Part shown: in pieces, positions 28,560 through 38,545 of the stretch
How the letters are laid out: each line of letters begins with the position of its first letter
How positions within the stretch are numbered: the stretch's first letter is position 1
Source: Pseudomonadota bacterium
GTDB taxonomy: Bacteria > Myxococcota_A > UBA9160 > PR03
Assembly (NCBI GenBank): GCA_003576805.1
Contig: QEVM01000020.1
Span: 1 to 38,576, forward strand
DNA: 38,576 bases
Reading direction: 5' to 3'
Made by a program: the position numbers and the translations under genes
The notes under the pieces: generated by a model
The model's database searches: none
Told to the model about the DNA's origin: nothing
The model's input: the letters and a program-made list of their open reading frames with translations, nothing else

Positions 28560-29423
28560 TTGGAGCACGTGGACCCGCGGGCCTTCGTCGCCCTGGCGTT
28601 CGTGATCGGCTCCCTCGTGGGGTCGTTCCTGAACGTCGTCATCCACCGGCTTCCGCGCGGCGAGTCGATCGTGCACCCGGGCTCGCGCTGCCCCGCCTGC
28701 GGCCACGCCATCCGGCCGTGGCACAACGTACCGGTGATCGGCTGGCTGCTGCTGCGCGGCCGCTGTCGCGACTGCGGCGTCCGCATCAGCGCCCGCTATC
28801 CGCTCGTCGAGCTCGCGACCGCGCTGCTCTTCGCCGCCGTCGCGGACCGCTTCGGCGCGTCGCCGCTCGGCTGGATGTGGATGGCCTTCGTCGCGGCGCT
28901 GTTCGCCGCCGCGGCGATCGACTTCGACCACCGCATCATCCCCGACGAGATCTCCGTCGGCGGTCTCGTCGCCGGGCTCACGGTCGCGCCGGCGCTGCAG
29001 GCGTGGGAGGGAGCGCCGGCGGGCGCGGCTTGGCTGCATGCGGTGCTCGGCGCGGCGCTCGGCGGCGGCCTGTTGTGGATCGTGGGCTTCGCGCACGCGC
29101 GCTTGTGCGCGGTGGGCGGGCGGCGCTTCGAGCACTGGCCCGGCGACGGCGAGGACTTCCCCGCGCCGCGCTCGCTCGACTACTGGACCTGGTTTCCCGG
29201 CATGGGCTTCGGCGACGTGAAGCTGCTCGCCATGATCGGCGCCTTCCTCGGCCCGGTCGGCGTGGTCGAGACGCTCGTCGCGGCGTCGGCGGTCGGGCTG
29301 CTGTTCGGGATCGGCTGGGCGATCGCGCGACGCAGCTTCGCGTCGCCTTTCGGCTTCGGCCCGATGCTGGCCGCCGGCGCGCTCGTCGCGCTGCTCGTTC
29401 CGTTCGGCCCGCTCGCGCCCTGA
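28560..29423 (+). CDS. pilD: prepilin peptidase / N-methyltransferase
   Basis: The 287-residue membrane enzyme cleaves prepilin leaders after the conserved Gly and methylates the new N-terminal Phe. It starts with GSLVGSFLNVVIHRLPRGES and has the zinc tetrad CPAC-(21 residues)-CRDC (Cys44, 47, 69, 72). The two catalytic aspartates sit in AIDFDHRIIPDE (about 121) and GMGFGDVKLL (219). About 30 residues before the second aspartate (GRRFEHWPGDGEDFPAPRS and on) form a longer loop than in E. coli-type peptidases. The start is TTG 28560 or GTG 28569 (GGAG three bases away). It closes the pil block, whose two pilins are its likely substrates. Confidence 0.95.
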   Translation: MEHVDPRAFVALAFVIGSLVGSFLNVVIHRLPRGESIVHPGSRCPACGHAIRPWHNVPVIGWLLLRGRCRDCGVRISARYPLVELATALLFAAVADRFGASPLGWMWMAFVAALFAAAAIDFDHRIIPDEISVGGLVAGLTVAPALQAWEGAPAGAAWLHAVLGAALGGGLLWIVGFAHARLCAVGGRRFEHWPGDGEDFPAPRSLDYWTWFPGMGFGDVKLLAMIGAFLGPVGVVETLVAASAVGLLFGIGWAIARRSFASPFGFGPMLAAGALVALLVPFGPLAP

Positions 29424-29424
29424 G

Positions 29425-30294
29425 TCAGAACGCCCCGAGGCTCCACAGCGTCGCGAGCAGCCAGCCGACCGCGCAGATCTGCAGCGGGCGGGAGCTCCAT
29501 GCCATCTCGACCGGGCCCACCTGCACCAGGTCGAGGTGCGCGAGGCGCAGGTAGTGCAGCAGCCCGAAGGCCACGAACGGCATGCCGGCCAGCTCGCGTC
29601 CCTTCACGAACACCGCCGCTTCCTGGCTGTAGAGCCCGTACGAGACCAGCGTGATGCCGGCTGCGATGCTCATCGCCTGGTCGAGAAAGGTCGCGCTGTA
29701 GCCGATGCGCGTCGGCTGCGCCTCGGCGCCGCTGCCGCGCGCGAACTCGGCGCGGCGCTTCGCGAAGCCGAGGAAGAGCGCGATCCACAGCGAGCAGGTG
29801 AGCAGCCAGCTCGACGGCGGCGCGTCCACTAGCGCGCAGCCGACGAGCACGCGCAGCACGAAGCCCGACCCGAGCAGGAAGACGTCGAGGATGGGGACGT
29901 GTTTGCCCCAGAGCGTGTACACCACGTTCGTCGCGACGTAGACCGCGAGGTAGGCCGGCACGTCGACGTGTCCCGTCGCGTAGCCGAGCCCGAACCCCGC
30001 CGCGAGCAGCGCGACGCCGTAGGGCGCCGCGACGGCCGGCGGCACCGCGCCCGACGCGATCGGACGCATCTTCTTGCGCGGGTGCGCGCGATCGGCCTCC
30101 GCGTCGCGCAGGTCGTTCATCACGTACACGCCCGACGCCGTCAGGCAGAACGCGGCCACGCCGAGCGCGAACTCCCAGGGATCGAGCCGCGCGCCTGCGC
30201 GCAGCGCGAACGGCAGCGGCAGCACCACGAACACGGACTTCGCCCAGTCGCGGGGACGCGCGAGGCGCACGAGGGCGGCGGCGAGTCTCGGCAT
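29425..30294 (-). CDS. UbiA-family prenyltransferase, decaprenyl-phosphate phosphoribosyltransferase-like
   Basis: The 289-residue protein has about eight or nine membrane helices and one clear prenyl-diphosphate motif, NDLRDAEADRAHPRKKMRPI (Asn60, Asp61, Asp64, Asp68). The RPIASG ending and the opening LARPRDWAKSVFVVLPLPFA resemble the branch that transfers phosphoribose to polyprenyl phosphate, the first step toward lipid-linked arabinose. A quinone or other UbiA role cannot be excluded. ATG 30294 fits the family start. It is convergent with pilD with a single base between the stops. Confidence 0.82.
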   Translation of the reverse strand: MPRLAAALVRLARPRDWAKSVFVVLPLPFALRAGARLDPWEFALGVAAFCLTASGVYVMNDLRDAEADRAHPRKKMRPIASGAVPPAVAAPYGVALLAAGFGLGYATGHVDVPAYLAVYVATNVVYTLWGKHVPILDVFLLGSGFVLRVLVGCALVDAPPSSWLLTCSLWIALFLGFAKRRAEFARGSGAEAQPTRIGYSATFLDQAMSIAAGITLVSYGLYSQEAAVFVKGRELAGMPFVAFGLLHYLRLAHLDLVQVGPVEMAWSSRPLQICAVGWLLATLWSLGAF

Positions 30295-30372
30295 CGACGG
30301 ACGATGGTAGACGCTCGCCGCGGCTCGAGCCTCCGTCTACCGTCGCGGGCGCGCTCGCGAGGAGGAAACTGC

Positions 30373-31224
30373 GTGTCGAACGACGAGATGCTCCGGTACT
30401 GGAACGAGGCGGCCGGCCCGGTTTGGGTCGAGCACCAGGAGCGCCTCGACGCACAGCTCGCGCCGCTCGGCGCGCGCGCGCGCGAGCGCGCCGCGATCGC
30501 GGCGGGCGAACGCGTGCTCGACGTCGGGTGCGGCTGCGGCGGTACGACGCTCGAGATCGCGGCCCATGTCGGCGCAAGCGGGCGGGTCGTCGCCGTCGAT
30601 CTCTCGCAGCCGATGCTCGAGCTCGCGCGCGAGCGGGCGCAGCGAGCCGGTGTCGGCGAGCGCATCGAGTTCCGGCGCGACGACGCGCAGACGGCGGCGC
30701 TCGAGCCCGGCGGCTACGACGTCGTCTACTCGCGCTTCGGCGTGATGTTCTTCGACGATCCGGTCGCCGCGTTCGCGAACCTGCGGCGCGCGCTGCGTCC
30801 GGAGGGGCGGCTCGCGTTCGTGTGTTGGCAGCGCCGCGAGAAGAACCCGTGGATGATGGCGCCCGCGATGGCGGCCGCGCAGCACGTCGCGTTCCCCGCG
30901 CCGCCGCCGCCCGACGCCCCGGGACCGTTCGCGTTCGGCGACCCCGACCGCGTGCGCGGGATCCTGGCCGACGCGGGCTTCGCCGCGCCGGAGGTCGACG
31001 CGCTCGAAGGGCCGATGCGCCTCGGCGGCGACACCTTCGAAGAAGCGCTCGACCTCTACCTCGCGGTGGGGCCGGTCGGCGCCGCGCTGCGCGAGGCGAA
31101 GCCGAGCGAGGCGCAACGCGCGCGCGTCGTGGAGGCGGTCCGCTCCGTGCTCGAGGGCTTCGCGACGCCGCGTGGACTCGAGGCGCCGGCGGCCGCGTGG
31201 ATCTTCACGGCGCGGCGCGGATGA
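30373..31224 (+). CDS. class I SAM-dependent methyltransferase
   Basis: The 283-residue protein has the SAM-binding loop VLDVGCGCGGTTLEIA near residue 50, an acidic VVAVDLSQPML strand, and a YDVVYSRFGVMFFDDP motif of the UbiE/type-11 methyltransferases. The C-terminal half varies, so the substrate is unknown. Start at GTG 30373 has GGAGGAAA about six bases upstream. It is divergent from the UbiA-family gene with a 78-base gap; a joint role in quinone or lipid modification is possible but not shown. Confidence 0.85.
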   Translation: MSNDEMLRYWNEAAGPVWVEHQERLDAQLAPLGARARERAAIAAGERVLDVGCGCGGTTLEIAAHVGASGRVVAVDLSQPMLELARERAQRAGVGERIEFRRDDAQTAALEPGGYDVVYSRFGVMFFDDPVAAFANLRRALRPEGRLAFVCWQRREKNPWMMAPAMAAAQHVAFPAPPPPDAPGPFAFGDPDRVRGILADAGFAAPEVDALEGPMRLGGDTFEEALDLYLAVGPVGAALREAKPSEAQRARVVEAVRSVLEGFATPRGLEAPAAAWIFTARRG

Positions 31225-31248
31225 CGGTGCGAGCGAAAGAGAAAGAGG

Positions 31249-31322
31249 TGGATCCCCGGTAAGGATTCGAACCTTAATTGACGGGGCCAGAACCCGTTGT
31301 CCTACCGTTAGACGACCGGGGA
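31249..31322 (-). tRNA. tRNA-Gln (anticodon CUG)
   Basis: The minus strand forms a full 74-base cloverleaf. The acceptor stem is TCCCCGG with CCGGGGA, with an encoded CCA at 31249-31251. The D arm is GTCTAACGGTAGGAC, the anticodon stem ACGGG/CCCGT closes a loop TTCTGGC (anticodon CTG), and the T arm is TAAGGTTCGAATCCTTA. It lies 35 bases after the gltX stop on the same strand and may be carried on the gltX transcript. Confidence 0.94.
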
Positions 31323-31357
31323 ATCGCGCAGAGTGTTAGCCGAGCGCCCGGGGCTTC

Positions 31358-32770
31358 TCAAGCCGCGGAGAGCGCTCCGAGCGCGCGCTCGATCCGCGCG
31401 CGCGCGCGCTCGCGACCGAGCACGAAGACCGTCTCGAAGATGCCGGGCGAAGCGGCGGATCCCGTCACGGCGATGCGCACCGGCTGCGCGAGCTTGCCGA
31501 GCGCGAGTCCCTCGTGACGGCCGAGCACGTTCGAGAACGCCGCCTCGATCGACGCCAGGTCCCAGCGCTCGCAGCGCGCGAGCTCGTCCGCGAGGTCCTT
31601 CAGCGCGGCGAGCGCGGCCGGCTTCCAGTGCTTGCGCACCGCGTCGGCGTCGTAGGCGATCGCGTCGTCGGCGACCGCGAAGAAGCGCGCGCGCTCGGCC
31701 ATCTCGACGAGCGTCTTGCTGCGCTCGCGCAGCAGATCCACGAGGAACCCGAGCGACTCGCTCGGCTCGACCGGCGTGCCCGCGGCCGCAAGGAAGGGCA
31801 GCAGCTCGCGCACGAGGGCGTCGCGCGGCCGCTCCTTGATGTAGTGCTGGTTCAGCCAGTCGAGCTTGCCGGGATCCGCCTGGCCGGACGAGCGGTGCAC
31901 CTCGGAGAGATCGAAGAGCGCGCGGATCTCGTCGCGCGAGAAGATTTCCTGGTCGCCGTGCGACCACCCGATGCGCACCAGCCAGTTCAGCATGGCGTCG
32001 GGCAGGTAGCCCGCGTCGCGGAAGTGCTGGACCGACACGGGATCGCGTCGCTTCGAGAGCTTGCGCCCGTCGGTGCCGACGATCAGCGGCACGTGCGCGA
32101 ACTGCGGCGGCGTCGCGTCGAGCGCGCGGTAGAGCGCGAGCTGGAAGGGCGTGTTGTTGAGGTGGTCCGCGCCGCGGATCACGTGCGTGATGCCCATCGC
32201 GACGTCGTCGACCACGCCCGCGAGGTGGTAGAGCGGCGTGCCGTCGGTGCGGCGGATCACCATGTCGCCGAGCTCGCGCGCCTCCTGGCCGCTCGGGCCG
32301 AAGACGCCGTCGTCGAAGCCGAGCTTGCCCTCGCGCGGGACGCGCAGGCGCACCGCGTGCGGCCCGCACGCGGGCCCGTGGTTGGCCTCCGCGCAGCGCC
32401 CGTCGTAGGTCCACTTGCCGCCGGTCGCGACGACCGCCTGGCGCCGCGCCTCGATCTCGTCGGGCGTGCAAACGCAGCGGTAGGCGCGGTCCTGCGCGAG
32501 CAGTCGCTCGATCGCGGCCGCGTACAGCTCGGCGCGCTCGCTCTGGCGAAACGGGCCCTCGTCCCAGTCGATGCCGAGCCATTCGAGACCGCCGAGCACG
32601 GCAGCCTCCGACTCCGCGGTCGAGCGCTCGCGATCCGTGTCCTCGATGCGCAGCACGAAGCTGCCGCCGAGGCGGCGCGTGTAGGCCCAGTTGTAGAGCG
32701 CCGTGCGCGCGCCTCCGATGTGCAGGAAGCCGGTCGGGCTCGGTGCGAAACGAGTGCGGAGCGTTGCCAC
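31358..32770 (-). CDS. gltX: glutamyl-tRNA synthetase
   Basis: The 470-residue class I synthetase has the HIGH-type motif RFAPSPTGFLHIGGARTA (HIGG at 17-20) and the KMSKS-type motif GRKLSKRR. RIEDTDRERS and GDMVIRRTDGTPLYHLAGVV are also typical. Length agrees with the family. The GTG at 32770 is the only start that fits the conserved beginning. It attaches glutamate to tRNA-Glu; whether it also misacylates tRNA-Gln, which is encoded just downstream, depends on residues in the anticodon-binding domain that cannot be judged by eye. It is divergent from yceD. Confidence 0.96.
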   Translation of the reverse strand: MATLRTRFAPSPTGFLHIGGARTALYNWAYTRRLGGSFVLRIEDTDRERSTAESEAAVLGGLEWLGIDWDEGPFRQSERAELYAAAIERLLAQDRAYRCVCTPDEIEARRQAVVATGGKWTYDGRCAEANHGPACGPHAVRLRVPREGKLGFDDGVFGPSGQEARELGDMVIRRTDGTPLYHLAGVVDDVAMGITHVIRGADHLNNTPFQLALYRALDATPPQFAHVPLIVGTDGRKLSKRRDPVSVQHFRDAGYLPDAMLNWLVRIGWSHGDQEIFSRDEIRALFDLSEVHRSSGQADPGKLDWLNQHYIKERPRDALVRELLPFLAAAGTPVEPSESLGFLVDLLRERSKTLVEMAERARFFAVADDAIAYDADAVRKHWKPAALAALKDLADELARCERWDLASIEAAFSNVLGRHEGLALGKLAQPVRIAVTGSAASPGIFETVFVLGRERARARIERALGALSAA

Positions 32771-32886
32771 GGCGCGCGCAACGTAGCGTCCCGAAACGGG
32801 CCCGCCTCGCTGCGCGCGCGCTCCTGGCAGCGCGTATGCGCGTCTGCTAACCCCGCGAGATCCCGCACATCTCGCCATGGCACGGC

Positions 32887-33456
32887 ATGAAGATCCTGGT
32901 CGACCGACTGAAGGACAGCCCGACTGCGTTCCACTTCTCCGAGACGGAGGCGTGGCGCGCCGACGCCGAGGCGATGCTCGAGGAGCTGCGCGGACCGCTC
33001 GCTGCGCCGATCGAAGCCGACGTCCGCGCGCACCGCATGGGGCAGGACATCTACCTCGAAGGCGAGCTGCGCGGGGCCATCGAGCTCGAGTGCGGGCGCT
33101 GCCTCGCGCGCTATCGTCAGCCGCTTTCCGAGCCCTTCCGGCTGGTGCTGACCCCGGCGGGCTCCCGGGTTCCCGCCGAGCCCGAGGCCGCGCAGGCGCT
33201 CGCCCGCGACGGCATGTGCCTCGGCGACGAGCTCGATACCGGCTGGTTCCAAGGATACGAGATCGATCTCGGCGGACTGTTCCGGGAGATCGTGACGCTC
33301 GCGATCCCGGTCCAGCCGATCTGCAAGGACGATTGCCGGGGCCTGTGCCCGCGCTGCGGCGCCGACCGCAACGCCGGCGACTGCGGCCACGGAGACGCGA
33401 GACCGAATTCGCCGTTCGCGGCGCTCGAGCGCCTGCGAACCCGAGGAGAGAGCTGA
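32887..33456 (+). CDS. yceD: DUF177 (YceD-like) protein
   Basis: The 189-residue protein shows the DUF177 pattern: [10 protein letters not shown] in the middle, and [19 protein letters not shown] near the C-terminus with a cluster of cysteines that may bind zinc. YceD genes are almost always located before rpmF, as here, and E. coli YceD affects 23S rRNA accumulation. Its TGA shares the A of the rpmF ATG, so the two are translationally coupled. Confidence 0.92.
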   Translation: MKILVDRLKDSPTAFHFSETEAWRADAEAMLEELRGPLAAPIEADVRAHRMGQDIYLEGELRGAIELECGRCLARYRQPLSEPFRLVLTPAGSRVPAEPEAAQALARDGMCLGDELDTGWFQGYEIDLGGLFREIVTLAIPVQPICKDDCRGLCPRCGADRNAGDCGHGDARPNSPFAALERLRTRGES

Positions 33457-33641
33457 TGGCCGTTCCGAAGCGCAAGACGTCGAAGAGCCGGAAGAACAAG
33501 CGCCGCTCGCACCATGCGCTCGTGGCGCCCGCGCAGGCGCGCTGCCCGCAGTGCGGCGAGCCGCGCCTTCCGCACCGCATCTGCGCCTCGTGCGGCGTGT
33601 ACGCCGGCGAGGTCCGGCTGGTGATCGCGGAAGAGGAATAG
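33456..33641 (+). CDS. rpmF: 50S ribosomal protein L32
   Basis: This 61-residue basic protein begins [20 protein letters not shown], the signature L32 start, and carries four cysteines (30, 33, 43, 46) as a zinc ribbon. The zinc-binding form is one of two known variants. It overlaps yceD by one base and precedes fabD by eight bases, so ribosome and fatty acid genes are probably co-transcribed, as in many bacteria. Confidence 0.97.
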   Translation: MAVPKRKTSKSRKNKRRSHHALVAPAQARCPQCGEPRLPHRICASCGVYAGEVRLVIAEEE

Positions 33642-33649
33642 GCGCAGCG

Positions 33650-34618
33650 GTGCTCGCGCTCCTGTTTCCGGGGCAGGGGTCGCAGGCCACCGGCATGGGG
33701 CGCGACGCCTGCCAGATCTCTCAGGCGGCGCGCGCGGTCTTCGAGGAGTCCGACGACGTCCTCGGCTTCGCGCTCTCGAAGCTCTGCTTCGAAGGTCCCG
33801 ACGAAGCGCTGCTGCCCACCGAAGTGCAGCAGCCCGCGATCCTCGCGGCGAGCGTCGCGTGGCTGCGCGCGCTGGAAGAGCGCTGCGGCGGGATCCGCGC
33901 GGCGTACGTCGCGGGGCACAGCCTCGGCGAGTACACCGCGCTGGTAGCGAGCCGCGCACTCGGGCTGCGCGACGCACTGCGCCTGGTGCGCGCGCGCGGC
34001 CTCTACATGCGCGACGCGGCGCCGCCGGGCACCGGCGCGATGGCGGCCATCCTCGGCTGCGAGCGCGGCGTCGTCGAAGCGGCCTGCGAGCGCGCCCGCG
34101 CGCAGACCGGCGAGGTGGTCGAGCCCGCCAACTTCAACGCGCCCGCGCAGACCGTCGTGGCCGGCACGGTCGCGGCGGTGCAAGCCGCCTGCGAGGCGGC
34201 GCGGGCCGCGGGCGCGCGGCGCGCGCGGCCGCTGCCGGTGTCGGCGCCGTTCCACTGCTCGCTGATGGCGCCCGCGGCCGAGCGGCTCGCACGGGATCTC
34301 GCGGGGGTGGCGCTCGCAGATCCCGACCCGCCGGTGATCGCGAACGTCACCGCCGAGCCGAACGCGCGCGCCGCGTGCATCTCCGACCTGCTCACGCGGC
34401 AAGTGGCGGCGCCGGTCCGCTTCACCGAGAGCGTCGAGCGACTCGCGTCGCTCGGCGTCACGCGGGTGCTCGAGGTCGGCCCGGGGCGGGTGCTGACGGG
34501 GCTCGTGGCGCGGATCGTGCCCTCGCTGCGCCGGGCGAACCTCGGCTGCGCCGGTGAGCTGGACGCAGCCGCCGATTTCGTGACACGCCCCGCAGCGGAC
34601 GCGAAACCCGCAGGCTAG
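33650..34618 (+). CDS. fabD: malonyl-CoA:ACP transacylase
   Basis: The 322-residue enzyme loads malonate on acyl carrier protein. It has LLFPGQGSQ, the nucleophile elbow GHSLGEY with Ser91, an arginine in LVRARGLYM for carboxylate binding, and the second active-site histidine in SAPFHCSLM (His202). It starts at GTG 33650 eight bases after rpmF. In most bacteria plsX and fabH lie between these two genes; here they are missing. Confidence 0.96.
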   Translation: MLALLFPGQGSQATGMGRDACQISQAARAVFEESDDVLGFALSKLCFEGPDEALLPTEVQQPAILAASVAWLRALEERCGGIRAAYVAGHSLGEYTALVASRALGLRDALRLVRARGLYMRDAAPPGTGAMAAILGCERGVVEAACERARAQTGEVVEPANFNAPAQTVVAGTVAAVQAACEAARAAGARRARPLPVSAPFHCSLMAPAAERLARDLAGVALADPDPPVIANVTAEPNARAACISDLLTRQVAAPVRFTESVERLASLGVTRVLEVGPGRVLTGLVARIVPSLRRANLGCAGELDAAADFVTRPAADAKPAG

Positions 34619-34727
34619 GATCGCGCCCATTCGGCGCGGCCGAGTCGATTCGCGAAGCGCCGCGCGTCTCCGCATCTCGAACGCCGGCATCGCCGGAGCG
34701 CTTCGAAGCCTCGCAGCTCGCATCCTC

Positions 34728-34744
34728 GTAGTGGAGGGGACTAC
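34728..34744 (+). promoter_or_regulatory. short hairpin presenting the acpP ribosome site in its loop
   Basis: GTAGT (34728-34732) pairs with ACTAC (34740-34744) around the seven-base loop GGAGGGG, which is the ribosome site of acpP (ATG at 34748). The arms are short, so the fold could breathe, but the layout resembles the loop-GGA sites seen in the leader at 22377-22458 and may tune acpP translation. Confidence 0.35.
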
Positions 34745-34747
34745 CAG

Positions 34748-34984
34748 ATGGGTCTCGAAGACCGCGTCACCGAGATCATCGTCGAACAGCTCGGCGTCTC
34801 GAAGGAAGAGGTCGTTCCGGAAGCTTCGTTCATCGACGACCTCGGCGCCGACTCGCTCGACATCGTGGAGCTCGTGATGGCGATGGAAGAAGAGTTCGAC
34901 ATCGAGATCCCGGACGAGGACGCGGAGAAGATCCAGACCATCGCCGACGCGATCTCGTACATCCGGGAGCGCGCCACGGGGTAG
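34748..34984 (+). CDS. acpP: acyl carrier protein
   Basis: The 78-residue acidic protein has the canonical [20 protein letters not shown] motif with Ser36 as the phosphopantetheine site. It carries growing acyl chains for fatty acid synthesis. It is separated from fabD by 129 bases, which hold a GC hairpin CGCGCC/GGCGCG and the ribosome-site hairpin, and from fabF by seven bases. Confidence 0.98.
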   Translation: MGLEDRVTEIIVEQLGVSKEEVVPEASFIDDLGADSLDIVELVMAMEEEFDIEIPDEDAEKIQTIADAISYIRERATG

Positions 34985-34991
34985 CTCGATC

Positions 34992-36245
<1,254 letters not shown>

Positions 36246-36256
36246 GAGGAGATCGG

Positions 36257-37978
36257 ATGGCGCGGATGGTTCTGGCGAGCGATCACCGGGGCGTCGCGCT
36301 CAAGCGCGCGCTGCGCGAACGGCTCGAGGCGGCCGGCCACGAGATCGTGGACTTCGGAACCGACGGCGAGGGCGCCGTCGACTATCCCGATCTCGCCGGC
36401 CCCGCCGCCGAGGCGGTGTCGCGGGGCGACGCCGAGCGCGGGATCGTGATCTGCGGCTCGGGACAGGGCGTCGCGTACACCGCGAACCGCTTCCCCCACG
36501 TGCGCGCCGTCGTCGCGATCGATCCCGCCTCCGCCGAGATGGCGCGCAGGCACAACGACGCCAACGTGCTGGCGCTCGCCGCCGACCGGATCGATCCGGC
36601 GGCCGCCTGGAAGATCGTCGAGACCTGGCTCGCCACCGAGTTCGAGGGCGGCCGCCACGTGCCGCGCGTCGCCAAGATCGACACCGCGGCGCGCCGCGCT
36701 TGGGAGCGCGAGCTCACGCATCACGCGCGACTCGACGACGTCGATCCCGAGATCGCGCCGCTGCTGCGCGACGAGGCGCGCCGCCAGGCGCTCGGCATCG
36801 AGCTGATCGCCTCCGAGAACTTCGTGTCCGAGGCGGTCCTCGAGGCGGTCGGCTCGGTGCTCACCAACAAGTACGCCGAGGGTTACCCCGGGCGCCGTTA
36901 CTACGGCGGCTGCGAGGTGGTGGACCGGGTCGAGCAGATCGCGATCGACCGCGCGAAGGCGCTGTTCGGCGCCGGCCACGCCAACGTGCAGCCGCACGCG
37001 GGCTCGCAGGCCAACGAGGCCGTGTACCGCGCCGCGATCGAGGTGGGCGACACGATCCTCGCGATGAACCTCGACCACGGCGGCCACCTGACGCACGGCA
37101 GCCCCGTGAACTTCTCGGGCAAGCTGTACAAGGTCGTGCCCTACGGCGTGCGCCGCGACACCGAGCAGATCGACTACGACGAGGTGCGGCGGCTCGCGCA
37201 GGAGCACCGGCCCAAGCTGATCCAGTGCGGCACCACCGCGTACTCGCGCGTGCTCGACTTCGACGCGTTCCGCTCGATCGCGGACGAGGTGGGCGCGGTG
37301 CTGTTCGCCGACATCGCGCACATCGCGGGCCTCGTCGCGGCGGGCGTGCACCCCTCGCCGATCGGCAAGGCGCACATCGTGACGACGACTACGCACAAAA
37401 CGCTGCGCGGGCCGCGCGGCGGCCTGATCCTGTGCGACGCCGCGTGGGCCAAGAAGGTGGACAGCGCGGTGTTCCCGGGCGGCCAGGGCGGGCCGCTGAT
37501 GCACGTGATCGCGGGCAAGGCGGTCGCGTTCCTCGAGGCGTCGCGCCCGTCGTTCCGCGACTACGCCCGCCAGATCGTCGCCAACGCCCGCGCGCTGTGC
37601 GACGGCATGAAGCGGCGCGGCTTCCGCGTGGTGTCGGACGGCACCGACGTGCACCTGTTCATGCTCTCGCTGGTCGACCGCGACGTCACCGGCAAGCAGG
37701 CGCAGGACGTGCTCGAGCGCGCCGGCATCACCACCAACAAGAACATGGTGCCCTTCGATCCGCGCAAGCCGGCCGTCACGTCGGGCGTGCGCGTCGGCAC
37801 CCCGGCCGTCACGACGCGCGGCATGAAGGAAGGCGAGATGACGCTGCTCGCCGACCTGATGGCGCGCGTGCTCGAGAGTCCCGACGACGCGGCGACCGCC
37901 GCCGCCGTGCGCAGCGAGGTCGAGGCGCTGTGCCGCCGCTTCCCGCTCTACCCGTCGCGCTGGAGCGACGCGCGGTGA
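36257..37978 (+). CDS. fused ribose-5-phosphate isomerase B / serine hydroxymethyltransferase
   Basis: A single uninterrupted 573-codon frame encodes two complete enzymes. Residues 1-142 are RpiB: ASDHRG at the start, Cys66 in ICGSGQG and His99 in RRHNDANVL sit at the E. coli catalytic positions, and the domain ends normally in [10 protein letters not shown]. Residues about 160-573 are Gly[35 protein letters not shown] and the PLP lysine in [14 protein letters not shown] (Lys381). About 20 linker residues hold no stop and no ATG, GTG or TTG; the nearest possible internal start is a GTG at 36659 inside the RpiB end. TAGGAGGAG precedes the ATG. Separate rpiB-glyA neighbours are common in bacteria; fusion is not the usual form. 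Confidence 0.93.
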   Translation: MARMVLASDHRGVALKRALRERLEAAGHEIVDFGTDGEGAVDYPDLAGPAAEAVSRGDAERGIVICGSGQGVAYTANRFPHVRAVVAIDPASAEMARRHNDANVLALAADRIDPAAAWKIVETWLATEFEGGRHVPRVAKIDTAARRAWERELTHHARLDDVDPEIAPLLRDEARRQALGIELIASENFVSEAVLEAVGSVLTNKYAEGYPGRRYYGGCEVVDRVEQIAIDRAKALFGAGHANVQPHAGSQANEAVYRAAIEVGDTILAMNLDHGGHLTHGSPVNFSGKLYKVVPYGVRRDTEQIDYDEVRRLAQEHRPKLIQCGTTAYSRVLDFDAFRSIADEVGAVLFADIAHIAGLVAAGVHPSPIGKAHIVTTTTHKTLRGPRGGLILCDAAWAKKVDSAVFPGGQGGPLMHVIAGKAVAFLEASRPSFRDYARQIVANARALCDGMKRRGFRVVSDGTDVHLFMLSLVDRDVTGKQAQDVLERAGITTNKNMVPFDPRKPAVTSGVRVGTPAVTTRGMKEGEMTLLADLMARVLESPDDAATAAAVRSEVEALCRRFPLYPSRWSDAR

Positions 37979-38017
37979 GGCGCGGCCGGTGGACGGGGGC
38001 GGGGCCGGCCTAGCCCG

Positions 38018-38545
38018 ATGCGGTGTCCGTTCTGCGGAGACGACAGCAACCGCGTGATCGACTCGCGCCTCGGGCGCGACGACACCGAGATCCGGCGGCG
38101 CCGCGAGTGCCAGGAGTGCGGCCGGCGCTTCACCACGCGCGAGCGCGTCGAGGACGTGCTGCCGCGCATCGTGAAGCGCGACGAGCGCCGCGAGGACTTC
38201 GACCGGCGCAAGCTGCTCGCCAGCCTCGAGAAGGCGTGCGCGAAGCGGCCCGTCGCGGTGGACGCGCTCGAGCGGCTCGCCGACCGCATCGAGAAGCGCG
38301 CGCAGGAGAGCGGGGATCCGGAGGTGCCGAGCGATCGGATCGGCGAGTGGGTGCTCGACGACCTCGTCCAGATCGACACGCTGGCGGCGGCGCGCTTCGC
38401 CTCGGTGTTCCGCGACTTCCAGAACGCGCGCGACTACGCGGCTTTCTTCGAGGACGCCGCGGCGCGCCGCAGCGCGGCGGCCGCCCAGCGCGACGAGCTT
38501 CCCCCGCTGCGCGCGCCCGAGCCGCCGCGCCGCCAGCCGGCTTGA
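38018..38545 (+). CDS. nrdR: transcriptional repressor NrdR
   Basis: The 175-residue regulator has an N-terminal zinc ribbon, with Cys3 and Cys6 in MRCPFCG and Cys31 and Cys34 in ECQECG, followed by an ATP-cone ([19 protein letters not shown]) and a 30-residue Ala/Pro-rich tail beyond the usual 150. NrdR senses dATP/ATP and represses ribonucleotide reductase genes. It lies 39 bases after the RpiB-GlyA gene, in the conserved glyA-nrdR order. No NrdR box is recognised in the window. Confidence 0.96.
   Translation: MRCPFCGDDSNRVIDSRLGRDDTEIRRRRECQECGRRFTTRERVEDVLPRIVKRDERREDFDRRKLLASLEKACAKRPVAVDALERLADRIEKRAQESGDPEVPSDRIGEWVLDDLVQIDTLAAARFASVFRDFQNARDYAAFFEDAAARRSAAAAQRDELPPLRAPEPPRRQPA

Noticed and set aside
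36659-36661. GTG as the true start of a separate glyA gene
   Set aside because: It lies inside the conserved RpiB C-terminus and no stop ends RpiB before GlyA, so at best it makes a second product; the fusion is still read through.
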